DNA of 64,000 bases from Microbacterium sp. JZ31 (GCF_016805985.1 NZ_CP017661.1:2976001-3040000); one strand, 5' to 3'; counted from the first letter of the stretch, positions 1 through 8,340 are shown. Made by a program: numbers and translations. Notes: generated from the letters alone by a model not told the origin.

Positions 1-470
1 ACTCCGGCGTCAACAGGAAGATCCGCGAGGTCGTGAAGACCTCCCTGCTGGATCTGCTCAGCGAGCAGTCATCGCTGTCGCACCCGTCGATGGTCGACAT
101 CTGGAAGGACATCTGCGCGAGCTGCGATCTCGGCATCGGCACGCTCGCGACGCTCGCCGCTTCGCAGCTGCCCGGCCAGCATCAGCGCCTGCGGAAGATG
201 ATGGGAGAGCGCGTGAAGCGCATCACGATCAAGCCCTTCATGGACATCAACACGATGATCGAGGAGCGGCTGACGCAGTGCTGCGTGCATGTCGCGACCG
301 TGAACGAGACCACCGACGCGCACCAGTGCGCACCGTTCTGCGCGGTGCAGGCGTGGGCGCCGCTGGGCCGGACCCGGCTGTCGACCGCCACCGGATCGCG
401 AGAGCCCGCCGAACGCCTCGGCGACGTCCGCGCGACCGGCGGTCGCACGGCGCTGCCGGTGATCGCATGA
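1..470 (+). CDS. Radical SAM protein, Tes/MJ0619-like, C-terminal part (5' end outside window)
   Basis: Only the last ~156 codons are present. The reading frame is open from base 3 and the true start lies upstream. The visible part has a conserved stretch (GERVKRITIKPFMDIN) followed by a Cys-rich tail: QCCVHVAT, then HQCAPFCAVQAW. This resembles the C-terminal region of the MJ0619 group of radical SAM enzymes, whose archaeal member Tes couples lipid tails to make membrane-spanning tetraethers. Substrate and the CxxxCxxC cluster cannot be checked because the N-terminus is missing. The stop overlaps the next ATG (ATGA), and an Lgt-like gene follows, so a lipid-modifying role is plausible. Family assignment is from memory of motifs, not from a search. 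Confidence 0.6.
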   Translation, partial: SGVNRKIREVVKTSLLDLLSEQSSLSHPSMVDIWKDICASCDLGIGTLATLAASQLPGQHQRLRKMMGERVKRITIKPFMDINTMIEERLTQCCVHVATVNETTDAHQCAPFCAVQAWAPLGRTRLSTATGSREPAERLGDVRATGGRTALPVIA

Positions 471-784
471 CATCGGCCCACGAGGGGCTCAACCGGTACG
501 ACCCTCGGGTCGGCGACCCGACCCCGGCGTTCGATCCGCTCAAGCTGTGCGTCTTCACGACGGTCGCGCTCATCACGTGCGTGCTCGGCCCCGTCGCGCT
601 GCTGGCGTTCAGCGGCGTGGCGATCGCCGGCTACGTGCGGGCGCGGCGCGCGGGGCTGCTGCGGTCGAAGTGCCGGCTCGGCGACACGCGACTGGTGCTG
701 CTGTACCTGTCGGTGATCGCGCTGCTCGCGACCGCGGCGATCCCATTCTGGGTGATGCTCTGGATCCGGATCCTGGCGGGCTGA
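467..784 (+). CDS. Small membrane protein in the radical SAM/Lgt-like operon
   Basis: A 105-residue protein whose ATG overlaps the upstream TGA, so it is probably translationally coupled. Residues ~24-53 and ~72-100 form two or three hydrophobic segments separated by a short basic, Cys-containing loop (RARRAGLLRSKCRLGD). There is no recognisable enzymatic motif. Its stop is one base before the GTG of the Lgt-like gene, which argues for a partner or scaffold role in the same membrane pathway. I do not recognise the family. Frame choice is supported by hydrophobicity and by the tight coupling on both sides. Confidence 0.7.
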   Translation: MTSAHEGLNRYDPRVGDPTPAFDPLKLCVFTTVALITCVLGPVALLAFSGVAIAGYVRARRAGLLRSKCRLGDTRLVLLYLSVIALLATAAIPFWVMLWIRILAG

Positions 785-785
785 C

Positions 786-1607
786 GTGTTCCCGACACTG
801 CAGGACCTCGCGGCCTGGCTGCCGCCGTTCGACACGCACTCGGCGTTCGTCGCCCTCGGCCTGCTCGCGGCGGGGGTCGTGTTCCTCGTCGAGAAGCGCC
901 GCCGCGGCGTGACCGACTACCGCGTCTGGTACCTCGTGCTCGGCGCCCTGGCGGGCGCGGCCCTCCTGGCGCGCCTGGGGACCTGGGCCCAGCACCTCGA
1001 TCCGACGCAGAACCTGAGCCTGGTCGAGCAGCTGTCGTACGGCAACGCGTCCATGCTGTCGGCGCTGGTCGGCGCGTGGCTCGGCGTGCACGTCGCGAAG
1101 CGCATCGTGCGGTACCCGCATCGCACCGGCGACCTGTTCGCCCCGGCGGTCGCGCTCGCGATGGCGATCGGCCGGATCGGATGCCTGCTCACCGAGAAGC
1201 CCGGCACGCCGACCGGCTCCGGCTGGGGCGTCGTCCTCGACGCCGATGCCGCGGCGTACACGGGCGGCCCGGCCGGCGTGCCGCTGCATCCGAGCTTCGT
1301 CTACGAGATCGCCTTCCATGCCGCGGCGTTCGCGCTGCTGTGGTTCTGGCTGCGGCGGCGCGACATCGCGCCGGGCGAGACGCTGACGCTGTACATCGCC
1401 GCGTACGGCACCTTCCGCTTCCTCGTGGAGTTCGTGCGCGGCAACGAGATCGCCTGGCTGGGACTCACGCGCCCGCAGCTGTTCCTGCTGGTGACGATGC
1501 CCCTCCTGTTCGCCCGGATCGCCTGGATGATCCGCACCGGGCGCTTCCACGCCCCCGCCCCCGCGCTCACGTCGGAGAGGACGACCGCACATGAACAGCA
1601 CGCCTGA
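786..1607 (+). CDS. Divergent prolipoprotein diacylglyceryl transferase (Lgt) family protein
   Basis: A 273-residue polytopic membrane protein starting with GTG. Lgt-like signatures are present: GRIGC at 129-133 (canonical Lgt has GR-x-G-N), HPSFVYE at 168-174, and a late R/E/R set in FRFLVEFVRGNE (R211, E215, R218). In canonical Lgt these regions bind phosphatidylglycerol and move a diacylglyceryl group to a lipobox Cys. The GRxGN asparagine is replaced by Cys133, so this is probably a specialised paralogue rather than the housekeeping enzyme. It follows the Tes-like radical SAM gene and a small membrane protein with almost no spacing, suggesting modification or transfer of a lipid tail. Substrate unknown. 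Confidence 0.75.
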   Translation: MFPTLQDLAAWLPPFDTHSAFVALGLLAAGVVFLVEKRRRGVTDYRVWYLVLGALAGAALLARLGTWAQHLDPTQNLSLVEQLSYGNASMLSALVGAWLGVHVAKRIVRYPHRTGDLFAPAVALAMAIGRIGCLLTEKPGTPTGSGWGVVLDADAAAYTGGPAGVPLHPSFVYEIAFHAAAFALLWFWLRRRDIAPGETLTLYIAAYGTFRFLVEFVRGNEIAWLGLTRPQLFLLVTMPLLFARIAWMIRTGRFHAPAPALTSERTTAHEQHA

Positions 1608-2145
1608 GCAGCCTGGGCAGGAGCCGGAGCACTCCGAGCCGCAGCCCGAGCGTCCCGCGCCGCAGGCGCCGCAGCCGCCCCAGCCGCCGCAGCCGTACCC
1701 GGAGCAGCCGCCGCACCCGCAGCAGCCGCCCCAGCCGTACCCGCAGCAGCCGCCGCACCCGCAGCAGCCGTACCTTCCGCCCGGGACGACGCCTCCGGGG
1801 GCGACGCCGGGACCGCAGCCGCAACCCTACGGTGCGCCGCCCGCGCCCCCGCGGCAGCTCGGCGGGCTGAAGTTCGGCACATGGGTCGGCATCGGCGTCC
1901 TCGGCGGTGTCGTGCTGTCGGTCGGCTCGTTCCTGCTGGGCATCTTCGTGGTGAGCGGCCCGTTCGGCATCGGCCAGCTCAGCTGGGCGCCGTGGATCCT
2001 GGTGGGCCTGGCGGGCGTCGTCCTGATCTTCTTCCCTCGCACGCGCGGGCTGGCCACGGGGCTGCTGATCAGCGTCGCCGCGGCGCCGATCGTGCTGATC
2101 GGCGTCTGCTTCGTCGTGATCGCGGCGCCCCCGCTGATGATGTAG
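1591..2145 (+). CDS. Proline-rich membrane protein
   Basis: A 184-residue protein whose ATG lies inside the end of the Lgt-like gene (17-base overlap). Residues ~8-85 are extremely rich in Pro, Gln and Tyr with repeats of the type PQPPQPYP and PPHPQQP. Three hydrophobic segments follow at ~98-120, ~127-148 and ~155-180, with a very short exposed C-terminus. Such Pro/Gln-rich cytoplasmic tails are common in actinobacterial membrane proteins of unknown role and may mediate protein contacts. Fourth gene of the left-edge operon. It is convergent with ligB, leaving only 16 bases between the stops. Confidence 0.75.
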   Translation: MNSTPEQPGQEPEHSEPQPERPAPQAPQPPQPPQPYPEQPPHPQQPPQPYPQQPPHPQQPYLPPGTTPPGATPGPQPQPYGAPPAPPRQLGGLKFGTWVGIGVLGGVVLSVGSFLLGIFVVSGPFGIGQLSWAPWILVGLAGVVLIFFPRTRGLATGLLISVAAAPIVLIGVCFVVIAAPPLMM

Positions 2146-2161
2146 CCCGACGCCGCAGGGC

Positions 2162-3703
2162 TCAGCCCCGCAGCAGCGCCCGCAGCGCGTCGATCGTGTC
2201 GGCCTCGACGGCGCGCTTGTCACAGCGGTACGACTTGACGCGCGCGAAGCGCAGCGCGACGCCGCCGGGGTAGCGCGACGAGCGCTGGACGCCGTCGATC
2301 GCGATCTCCACCACGGTCTCGGGGCGCACATGCACGGCGGACGCGGTGCGGTGGGTCTCGATCGTCGGGAAGTGCTCGGTCTGCCAGCGCAGCGTCGCGT
2401 CGGTCATCCCCTTGAAGGTCTTCCCGACCATCACGAAGCCGCCGGGCTCTCCGAAGGCGCCATCCGGATCCCGTGCACCGAGGTGCAGGTTCGACAGCAT
2501 GCCGCTGCGCCGGCCCGATCCCCATTCGACCGCGAGCACGACGAGGTCGAATGTGAGCACGGGCTTCACCTTGAGCCACCCCTTGCCGCGACGGCCGGCG
2601 GTGTAGGGCGAGTCGATCGCCTTCACCATCACGCCCTCGTGGCCCGCGGCGAGCGCGCCACGGGCGAACTCCTCGGCCGCTTCCGGATCCGCCGTCACGA
2701 TGCCGGGCATACGGAGGTCGCCGACCACGCGCTCCAGCGTCTCGAGCCGCGCGCGCAGCGGCTCGTCGATCAGGTCGCGTCCGTCGACGTGCAGGATGTC
2801 GAAGAACCACGGACGCAGCGCGATGGCGGCGGCGGTCTCGGACCCGAAGCGCGCCATCGTGTCCTGGAACGGGCGCGGCGATCCGTCGTCGTCGAGCGAG
2901 AGCGTCTCGCCGTCGAGGATCAGGCGTTCGGCGGGCAGCGCCCGCACGGCGTCGACGAGCTCCGGCACGCGATGCGTCACGTCCGCGAGGCTGCGCGTGT
3001 AGACCCCCACGTCCTCGCCGTCCGGCCGCGTGCGGTCCAGATGCACCTGGATGCGGGCGCCGTCGAGCTTGTACTCGACCGACACGTCGGTGCCGACCGC
3101 CGTCATCGCGGCGGCCACCGACGACGCGGTCGAGGCGAGCATGGGCTGCACGGGCCGGCCGACACGCAGGCCGACGTCGGCGAGATCGTCGGCCGAGCCG
3201 GTCAGCGCGATGCCCGCGGTCTCCCCGAGGTCGCCCGAGAGCATCGCCGCCCGCCGCACGGTCGCACCGTCGCGCTCGGCCGCCCTCGCGATCGCGTCGA
3301 GCAGCACCCCCTCGAGCGCGCCCGTGCGCAGCTCGCCCAGGATCACGCGCACCACGAAGTCCCACTCGGGCCCGGTCGCACGCCGCGCGAGCGTCTCGAG
3401 CGCACGTCGTCGCGCGTCAGTCGATCCGGCGCCCGCCGTGGCGGCCAGCCGGTCGAGCGCCGCGTCGACGTCGAGCACGCTCAGAGTCGGGGCATCGGCG
3501 TGCTCGACCGCGAGGTTCGACAGGCCCCGCCAGCCGACGCCGAGGCGTCCCTGTCGCGGACTCGCCGTCAGGAAGCCGATCGCGGGCGCGATCTCCTCCG
3601 CGTCGAGCTCCCGCAGCACGCCGGCGAGCGCCGCCACCTTCTGCAGCCGGGACGATGTCGCGGCGACGGCCTCGGTCGCGGTCACGAGCTCGCTCAGCAG
3701 CAT
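2162..3703 (-). CDS. ligB: ATP-dependent DNA ligase (LigB type)
   Basis: A 513-residue nucleotidyltransferase of the mycobacterial LigB type. The N-terminal DNA-binding domain (~1-185, with GVGWRGLSN and GELRTGALEGVLLDAI) is followed by the adenylation domain with motif I YKLDGARIQ (catalytic Lys212), motif III-like WFFDILHVDG, motif IV EGVMVKA and motif V GWLKVKP. A C-terminal OB fold ends in FARVKSYRCDK. It seals nicked DNA using ATP; actinobacteria keep it beside the essential NAD-dependent LigA. The start at 3703 aligns with the usual MLL beginning of the family; an in-frame ATG at 3712 is a close alternative. Single-gene unit. Confidence 0.93.
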   Translation of the reverse strand: MLLSELVTATEAVAATSSRLQKVAALAGVLRELDAEEIAPAIGFLTASPRQGRLGVGWRGLSNLAVEHADAPTLSVLDVDAALDRLAATAGAGSTDARRRALETLARRATGPEWDFVVRVILGELRTGALEGVLLDAIARAAERDGATVRRAAMLSGDLGETAGIALTGSADDLADVGLRVGRPVQPMLASTASSVAAAMTAVGTDVSVEYKLDGARIQVHLDRTRPDGEDVGVYTRSLADVTHRVPELVDAVRALPAERLILDGETLSLDDDGSPRPFQDTMARFGSETAAAIALRPWFFDILHVDGRDLIDEPLRARLETLERVVGDLRMPGIVTADPEAAEEFARGALAAGHEGVMVKAIDSPYTAGRRGKGWLKVKPVLTFDLVVLAVEWGSGRRSGMLSNLHLGARDPDGAFGEPGGFVMVGKTFKGMTDATLRWQTEHFPTIETHRTASAVHVRPETVVEIAIDGVQRSSRYPGGVALRFARVKSYRCDKRAVEADTIDALRALLRG

Positions 3704-3791
3704 GGGGTTCATTGTGCCCCGCGGCGCCGACACCCGCGCCGGGCTTGACGCGGCCCCGCCCACGACAGCACGCGGGCCCCGCGCTCCTCGC

Positions 3792-4811
3792 TCAGACCGT
3801 GAGCAGCACCTTGGTGGCGCGGCGCTCGTCCATCGCGCGATAGCCCTCCGCCGCGTCCTCGAGCGGGAGCGTCAGGTCGAAGACCTTGCCCGGGTCGATC
3901 CGGCGGTCCCAGATCAGCTGGATGAGCTCGGGCAGGAACCGGCGCACGGGCGCCGGGCCGCCGTGCAGGTGCACGCCGGAGAAGAACAGCGAGAGCCCGT
4001 CGAGCGTGACGCCGTGCGAGACGCCGACGTAGCCGACGTGCCCGCCGGGACGCGTCGCCTTGATCGCCTGCATCATCGCCTCCTGCGTGCCGACGGCCTC
4101 GATCACCGAGTGCGCGCCGTAGCCGCCCGTGAGCTCCTTGATGCGGGCGACGCCCTCCTCGCCGCGCTCCTCGACGATGTCGGTCGCGCCGAACTCGCGG
4201 GCGAGCGCCTGCCGGCCCGCGTGCCGGCTCATCGCGATGATCCGCTCGGCGCCGAGCTGCTTCGCAGCGAGGATGCCGAGCAGGCCCACCGCGCCGTCGC
4301 CGACGACCGCCACGGTCTTGCCCGGTCCCGCCTCGGCCGCCACGGCGGCGAACCAGCCGGTGCCCAGCACGTCGGACGCGGCGAGCAGCGAAGGGATGAG
4401 ATCGGCGTCGGGCTGGTCGGGCGTCGCGACGAGCGTGCCGTCGGCGAGCGGGATGCGCGCGTACTCGGCCTGCGTGCCGATCGCGCCCATGGGCTTGGCG
4501 TGGATGCAGCGCGACTGGTAGCCGGCCTGGCAGATCTCGCACGTGTTGTCGGAGGCGAAGAACGATCCGACCACGAAGTCTCCGACCTCGAGGGTCTTCA
4601 CGTCCGCGCCGATCTCGGTCACGACGCCGACGTACTCGTGGCCCATCGGCGCCTTGTCGATGGACTCCACACCGCGATAGGACCAGAGGTCGGATCCGCA
4701 GATGCAGGATGCCGCGAGGCGGATGATCGCGTCCGTCGGCTCGACGATCGCGGGGTTCTCGCGATCCTCCACCCGGACGTCGCCGGGTGCGTGCATGATG
4801 ACTCCGCGCAT
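3792..4811 (-). CDS. Zinc-dependent alcohol dehydrogenase family protein
   Basis: A 339-residue medium-chain dehydrogenase. The catalytic zinc site is visible as ASCICGSDLW (~35-44) and GHEYVG (~58-63). A structural zinc lobe is seen as SDNTCEICQAGYQSRC, and the Rossmann motif is VVGDGAVGLLG. It probably oxidises an alcohol or reduces an aldehyde with NAD(P); the substrate cannot be told from sequence. It starts at the ATG at 4811, preceded on the same strand by a purine-rich AAGGAGA ribosome site. It is transcribed divergently from the SQR-like gene across 237 bases in which I see no further gene. Confidence 0.9.
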   Translation of the reverse strand: MRGVIMHAPGDVRVEDRENPAIVEPTDAIIRLAASCICGSDLWSYRGVESIDKAPMGHEYVGVVTEIGADVKTLEVGDFVVGSFFASDNTCEICQAGYQSRCIHAKPMGAIGTQAEYARIPLADGTLVATPDQPDADLIPSLLAASDVLGTGWFAAVAAEAGPGKTVAVVGDGAVGLLGILAAKQLGAERIIAMSRHAGRQALAREFGATDIVEERGEEGVARIKELTGGYGAHSVIEAVGTQEAMMQAIKATRPGGHVGYVGVSHGVTLDGLSLFFSGVHLHGGPAPVRRFLPELIQLIWDRRIDPGKVFDLTLPLEDAAEGYRAMDERRATKVLLTV

Positions 4812-5048
4812 GCTGAATCTCCTTGTCGGACGAGGCTGGTGCTGACGACATCCAGTCTGCTCCCGATCCTCTCCCGAGCCGGGATCCGACTCCGCCGAGC
4901 GCCTGCGGCTGCTCGCGTCGTGGGGCGCGCGGCAGCCGGCCACGACTCCGGGTGTGTGACGGGAGGCCCGCGGTGTCCGCCCTGACGCGTGAGCGGGCGC
5001 TTGGCAACCCCATCCCGCGAGCGGGCGAAGATCCGTATCGTCGCGCAC

Positions 5049-6233
5049 ATGGCCACCCATGCGCATGATGTCGTGATCGTCGGCGGCGGCAACGGCGGGA
5101 TCGCCGCCGCCGCGCAGCTGCTCCGAAGGGGAGCCTCGGACGTCGCGCTGGTCGATCCCGCCGCGGACCACGTCTACAAGCCACTGCAGAACTACGTCGG
5201 CACCGGGCTCGCGGCCCCGTCGGCGCTCACGAAGCCGCAGGCGGACGTCATCCCGGACGGCGTGCACTGGTACCGGTCGGCCGCGACGCGCGTCGACGGC
5301 GCGGCACGGCGGGTCGAGCTCGCCGACGGGACCGAGCTGCGCGCGGCGGATCTCGTGATCGCCTGCGGCGCGCTCACCGACTGGGACGCGCTGCCCGGCG
5401 CCGTCGCCGCGCTCGACAGCGGCCACGCGTGCACGACGTTCGAGCGCGACCGCCTCGAGGACACGTGGGATCGGATCCGCTCACTGACCTCGGGACGGGC
5501 CGTGTTCACGCTGCACGAGCAGCCGGCATCCGGACGCGAGACCGCGCTCAAGCCGCTGTTCCTGGCGTGCGACCACTGGCGCCGGCGCGGCGTTCTGAAG
5601 CACATCGAGGTGCGCCTGCTGCACGACGGCGACCGCCTCCACCCCGTCGAGCCGCTCGAGGCGGAGATCCGCCGGCACCTCGACGCGTACGGCATCGAGC
5701 TCACGCTCGGCGCGCGCGTGACGGGCGTTGAGGGCCGCACCGTCACGGTGGAGCGGCAGGGTCGAGGCGAGGAGGTCCAGACCGATCTGCTGCATCTGCT
5801 GCCGCCGTACAAGGCGCCCGACCTCATCCGCGAGTCCGGTCTCGACGAGCCCGGCACCGGCGGGTTCGCCGCGGTCGATCCGCTGACGCTCCGCCACCCG
5901 AAGCATCCGCGCGTGTGGTGCATCGGCGACGCGGCGGACCTCGGGGACGCCCGCACCGGCGGGGCGCTCCGCCACCAGGTGCAGACCCTGGTCGAGAACA
6001 TCGCGAACCGCCGCATGGGACGGCCGCTGGCACCCTACGACGGGTACACCGTCGCGCCCATCACGACGTCGCGCCGCTCGCTCAGCTTCGGCGAGTACGA
6101 CAGCCGCACGCACGAGGTGCGCCGCACCACGGGCATCCTGGACAACATCCGCTCGCGGCCATGGTGGTACGCGCTCGATCGCTACGTCCTGCCGCGCATC
6201 TACTGGCACGGCATCCTGAAGGGCCGGGTCTGA
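5049..6233 (+). CDS. Sulfide:quinone oxidoreductase-like FAD-dependent oxidoreductase
   Basis: A 394-residue flavoprotein with an N-terminal FAD dinucleotide fold (VVIVGGGNGGIAAA, ~8-21), the middle NADH-like fold and a second FAD contact (VWCIGDAADL). Cys residues in IACGALTDWD, LACDHW and VWCIGD are placed as in type-I-like SQRs. The C-terminus, rich in aromatic and basic residues (RIYWHGILKGRV), matches the membrane-binding amphipathic end of SQRs. It would oxidise sulfide or persulfide and pass electrons to menaquinone at the membrane. I chose the ATG at 5049 because the glycine-rich FAD motif follows shortly after it. No rhodanese or persulfide dioxygenase gene is adjacent. Confidence 0.8.
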   Translation: MATHAHDVVIVGGGNGGIAAAAQLLRRGASDVALVDPAADHVYKPLQNYVGTGLAAPSALTKPQADVIPDGVHWYRSAATRVDGAARRVELADGTELRAADLVIACGALTDWDALPGAVAALDSGHACTTFERDRLEDTWDRIRSLTSGRAVFTLHEQPASGRETALKPLFLACDHWRRRGVLKHIEVRLLHDGDRLHPVEPLEAEIRRHLDAYGIELTLGARVTGVEGRTVTVERQGRGEEVQTDLLHLLPPYKAPDLIRESGLDEPGTGGFAAVDPLTLRHPKHPRVWCIGDAADLGDARTGGALRHQVQTLVENIANRRMGRPLAPYDGYTVAPITTSRRSLSFGEYDSRTHEVRRTTGILDNIRSRPWWYALDRYVLPRIYWHGILKGRV

Positions 6234-6292
6234 CGGGCTGATCGGGCGCCCCGACCGGGGGCACGGTGCCCGCCCGGCCCGCGCCCGCGCCG

Positions 6293-6309
6293 CTTCAGCG
6301 CCGCTTCAG
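6293..6309 (+). promoter_or_regulatory. Tandem CTTCAG boxes upstream of the response regulator
   Basis: Two CTTCAG direct repeats at 6293-6298 and 6304-6309, start-to-start 11 bases apart, 24 bases before the response regulator ATG. The same hexamer recurs three times before the PepSY-like gene at 8314-8340. About one helical turn between direct repeats is the geometry used by OmpR/PhoB-type regulators, so this is probably an autoregulatory operator. Confidence 0.6.
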
Positions 6310-6332
6310 CGCCGCTCCGCCACACTGGACGC

Positions 6333-7010
6333 ATGCGGGTGCTGGTTGTCGACGACGAGGTGCGCCTCGCCGAGGGCCTGCGTCGGGGCCTGGAGGCCGA
6401 GGGCTTCGCGGTCGACGTCGCACACAACGGCGTCGACGGGCTGTGGCGCGCGAGAGAGACGGCGTACGACGCGATCGCGCTCGATCTGATGATGCCCGGC
6501 ATGAGCGGGTGGAAGGTCTGCGCGGCGCTGCGCGAGGAGGGCAACTGGACGCCCGTGCTGATGCTGACGGCCAAGGACGGCGAGTGGGATCAGCTCGAGG
6601 CGTTCGAGAACGGCGCGGACGACTATGTCACGAAGCCGTTCTCCTTCGCGGTGCTGGTGGCGCGGCTGCGCGCCCTGATCCGGCGCGGGGCCGTGGAGCG
6701 CCCCGTCGCGCACCGGGCGGGCGACCTGACCGTGGATCCCGGATCGCGGCGCGTGTGGCGCGGTGACACGGAGGTCTCGCTCACGGCGCGCGAGTTCGCC
6801 GTGCTCGAGCACCTGATCCGGCACCGCGGCGACGTGGTCTCCAAGCGCGACCTGATCGCCGGGGTGTGGAACGACGACTTCGAGGGCGACCCGAACATCG
6901 TCGAGGTGTACGTGGGTCACCTGCGCCGCAAGCTCGACCGCCCCTTCGGGCGCACCGCGATCGAGACGATCCGCGGCGCGGGCTACCGTCTGGCTGCCGA
7001 TGGCGGCTAG
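6333..7010 (+). CDS. OmpR/PhoB-family response regulator
   Basis: 225 residues. The receiver domain (1-~115) has the acidic pair D7/D8, phospho-acceptor Asp51 in ALDLMMPG, T79 in MLTAKDG, and K101 in TKPF. The C-terminal winged helix (~128-222) has the TAREFAVLEHL and VYVGHLRRKLDR signatures of the OmpR/PhoB class. It overlaps the kinase gene by 11 bases, so the two form a two-component pair. Tandem CTTCAG boxes sit before this gene and before the PepSY-like gene downstream, suggesting it regulates both. This arrangement resembles CutR/CutS- or MprA-like pairs, but the signal is unknown. Confidence 0.95.
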   Translation: MRVLVVDDEVRLAEGLRRGLEAEGFAVDVAHNGVDGLWRARETAYDAIALDLMMPGMSGWKVCAALREEGNWTPVLMLTAKDGEWDQLEAFENGADDYVTKPFSFAVLVARLRALIRRGAVERPVAHRAGDLTVDPGSRRVWRGDTEVSLTAREFAVLEHLIRHRGDVVSKRDLIAGVWNDDFEGDPNIVEVYVGHLRRKLDRPFGRTAIETIRGAGYRLAADGG

Positions 7011-8307
7011 GCGCGCGTTCCGCTCCGTCCGCGCGCGGACCACGCTGGGCGCCACGATCGTGGTCGCGGTCGCTCTGATCCTGGGCGCCGTGACGTTCTT
7101 CCTCGTGCTGCGCGACAGCGTGCTGTCCTCGGTCGAGGGCACCGCGCAGACGCGCGCCCAGCAGCTCGCGGACGCCGTGAACGAGGGCGGCCTCGGCGTG
7201 ATCGCGGCCCTGGACGACGAGCTCGTGCAGGTCGTCGACGACGCCGGCACGATCCTGGCGACCGCCGACGAGGTGGCCGAGGTGAGGCTGCCGCCCGTCC
7301 GCGAGCCGACGATCGCCGACGTGGACGGGGAACCGGTCCTGCTGGTCTCCGAGGACGCAGGGGACGACCCCAGCGTGGTCGTCGGTGTGGCGATCGACGA
7401 CCAGCTGGAGACGCTGTCGACGGTCACGGTCCTGCTCGGCGTCGCGGTCCCGCTCGTCGCGATCCTCGTCGCGGTGACCACCTGGGTCGTGAGCGGGCGA
7501 GCGCTGTGGCCGGTCACCCGGATCCGCCGGGAGGTCGATGACATCACGGCCGAGCGGCTGGATCGGCGCGTGCCCGTGCCGGGTACGGGCGACGAGATCG
7601 CGGCGCTCGCGGTGACCATGAACGGGATGCTCGACCGGCTCGACCGATCCGCGCGGGCGCAGCGGGCGTTCGTGTCCGACGCGTCGCACGAGCTGCGCTC
7701 CCCGCTCGCGACGATGCGGCAGCACGCCGAGATCGCCCTGGCACACCCGCAGAGCACCTCGGTGGAGGAGCTCGCCGAGGTCGTGCACGAGGAGGGACTG
7801 CGCCTGCAGGGCATCGTCGACGCGCTGCTGCTGCTGGCGCGGCTCGGGGAGGGCGCGCACGAGGCGACCGAGGCGGTCGACCTCGACGATCTCGCCCTCG
7901 CCGAGGTCGCGCGGCTGCGGGCGCAGGGCCTGCAGGTCGACGCCGCCGGCATCGGCGCGGCGCGGGCGGCGGGCAGCGCGCGGCTGTTCGGTCAGCTGCT
8001 GCGGAACCTCTGCGACAACGCGGCCCGGCATGCGCGCGGCCGCGTCGCGATCGCGACCCGCGCGCAGGGCGGTCGCGTCATCCTGAGCGTCGAGGACGAC
8101 GGGACGGGCGTCCCGCCGGCCGAGCGCGAGCGCATCTTCGAGCGCTTCGTCCGCCTCGACGAAGCCCGCGCACGGGACGCCGGCGGCAGCGGACTGGGCC
8201 TCGCGATCGTCGGCGGCATCGCCGACGCCGCCGGCGGCTCCGTGTCGGTGGATGAGTCGCGGTGGGGCGGCGCGCGCTTCACGATCACGCTGCCCGCGGC
8301 ATCCTGA
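7000..8307 (+). CDS. Sensor histidine kinase
   Basis: 435 residues. TM1 ~18-37, an extracytoplasmic sensor of ~100 residues with strongly acidic patches (LDDELVQVVDDAG, SEDAGDDP), TM2 ~142-165, then HAMP ~166-218. Dimerisation/phosphoacceptor box SDASHELRSPLATMR has His230. The ATPase domain has N box NLCDNAARHA (N340), G1 EDDGTG (~366-371) and G2 GGSGLGLAI (~395-403). It phosphorylates the response regulator encoded just upstream. The acidic sensor loop might sense cations or cationic peptides; that is inference. Its stop lies 56 bases before the PepSY-like gene, separated by the CTTCAG operator. Confidence 0.95.
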   Translation: MAARRAFRSVRARTTLGATIVVAVALILGAVTFFLVLRDSVLSSVEGTAQTRAQQLADAVNEGGLGVIAALDDELVQVVDDAGTILATADEVAEVRLPPVREPTIADVDGEPVLLVSEDAGDDPSVVVGVAIDDQLETLSTVTVLLGVAVPLVAILVAVTTWVVSGRALWPVTRIRREVDDITAERLDRRVPVPGTGDEIAALAVTMNGMLDRLDRSARAQRAFVSDASHELRSPLATMRQHAEIALAHPQSTSVEELAEVVHEEGLRLQGIVDALLLLARLGEGAHEATEAVDLDDLALAEVARLRAQGLQVDAAGIGAARAAGSARLFGQLLRNLCDNAARHARGRVAIATRAQGGRVILSVEDDGTGVPPAERERIFERFVRLDEARARDAGGSGLGLAIVGGIADAAGGSVSVDESRWGGARFTITLPAAS

Positions 8308-8313
8308 AGACGC

Positions 8314-8340
8314 CTTCAGCACGCTTCAGGGCCGCTTCAG
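8314..8340 (+). promoter_or_regulatory. Triple CTTCAG operator upstream of the PepSY-like gene
   Basis: CTTCAG occurs at 8314-8319, 8324-8329 and 8335-8340, spaced 10 and 11 bases apart. A reverse copy CTGAAG at 8304-8309 overlaps the kinase stop. With the two copies before the response regulator this gives five direct copies in exactly the two promoter positions of the locus. Predicted binding site of the response regulator encoded at 6333-7010. Confidence 0.65.

Noticed and set aside
1600-1850. Tandem repeat in the proline-rich gene as a possible CRISPR or satellite
   Set aside because: Repeats are short in-frame CCGCAGCAGCC-type codon runs encoding Pro/Gln, with no spacer structure.
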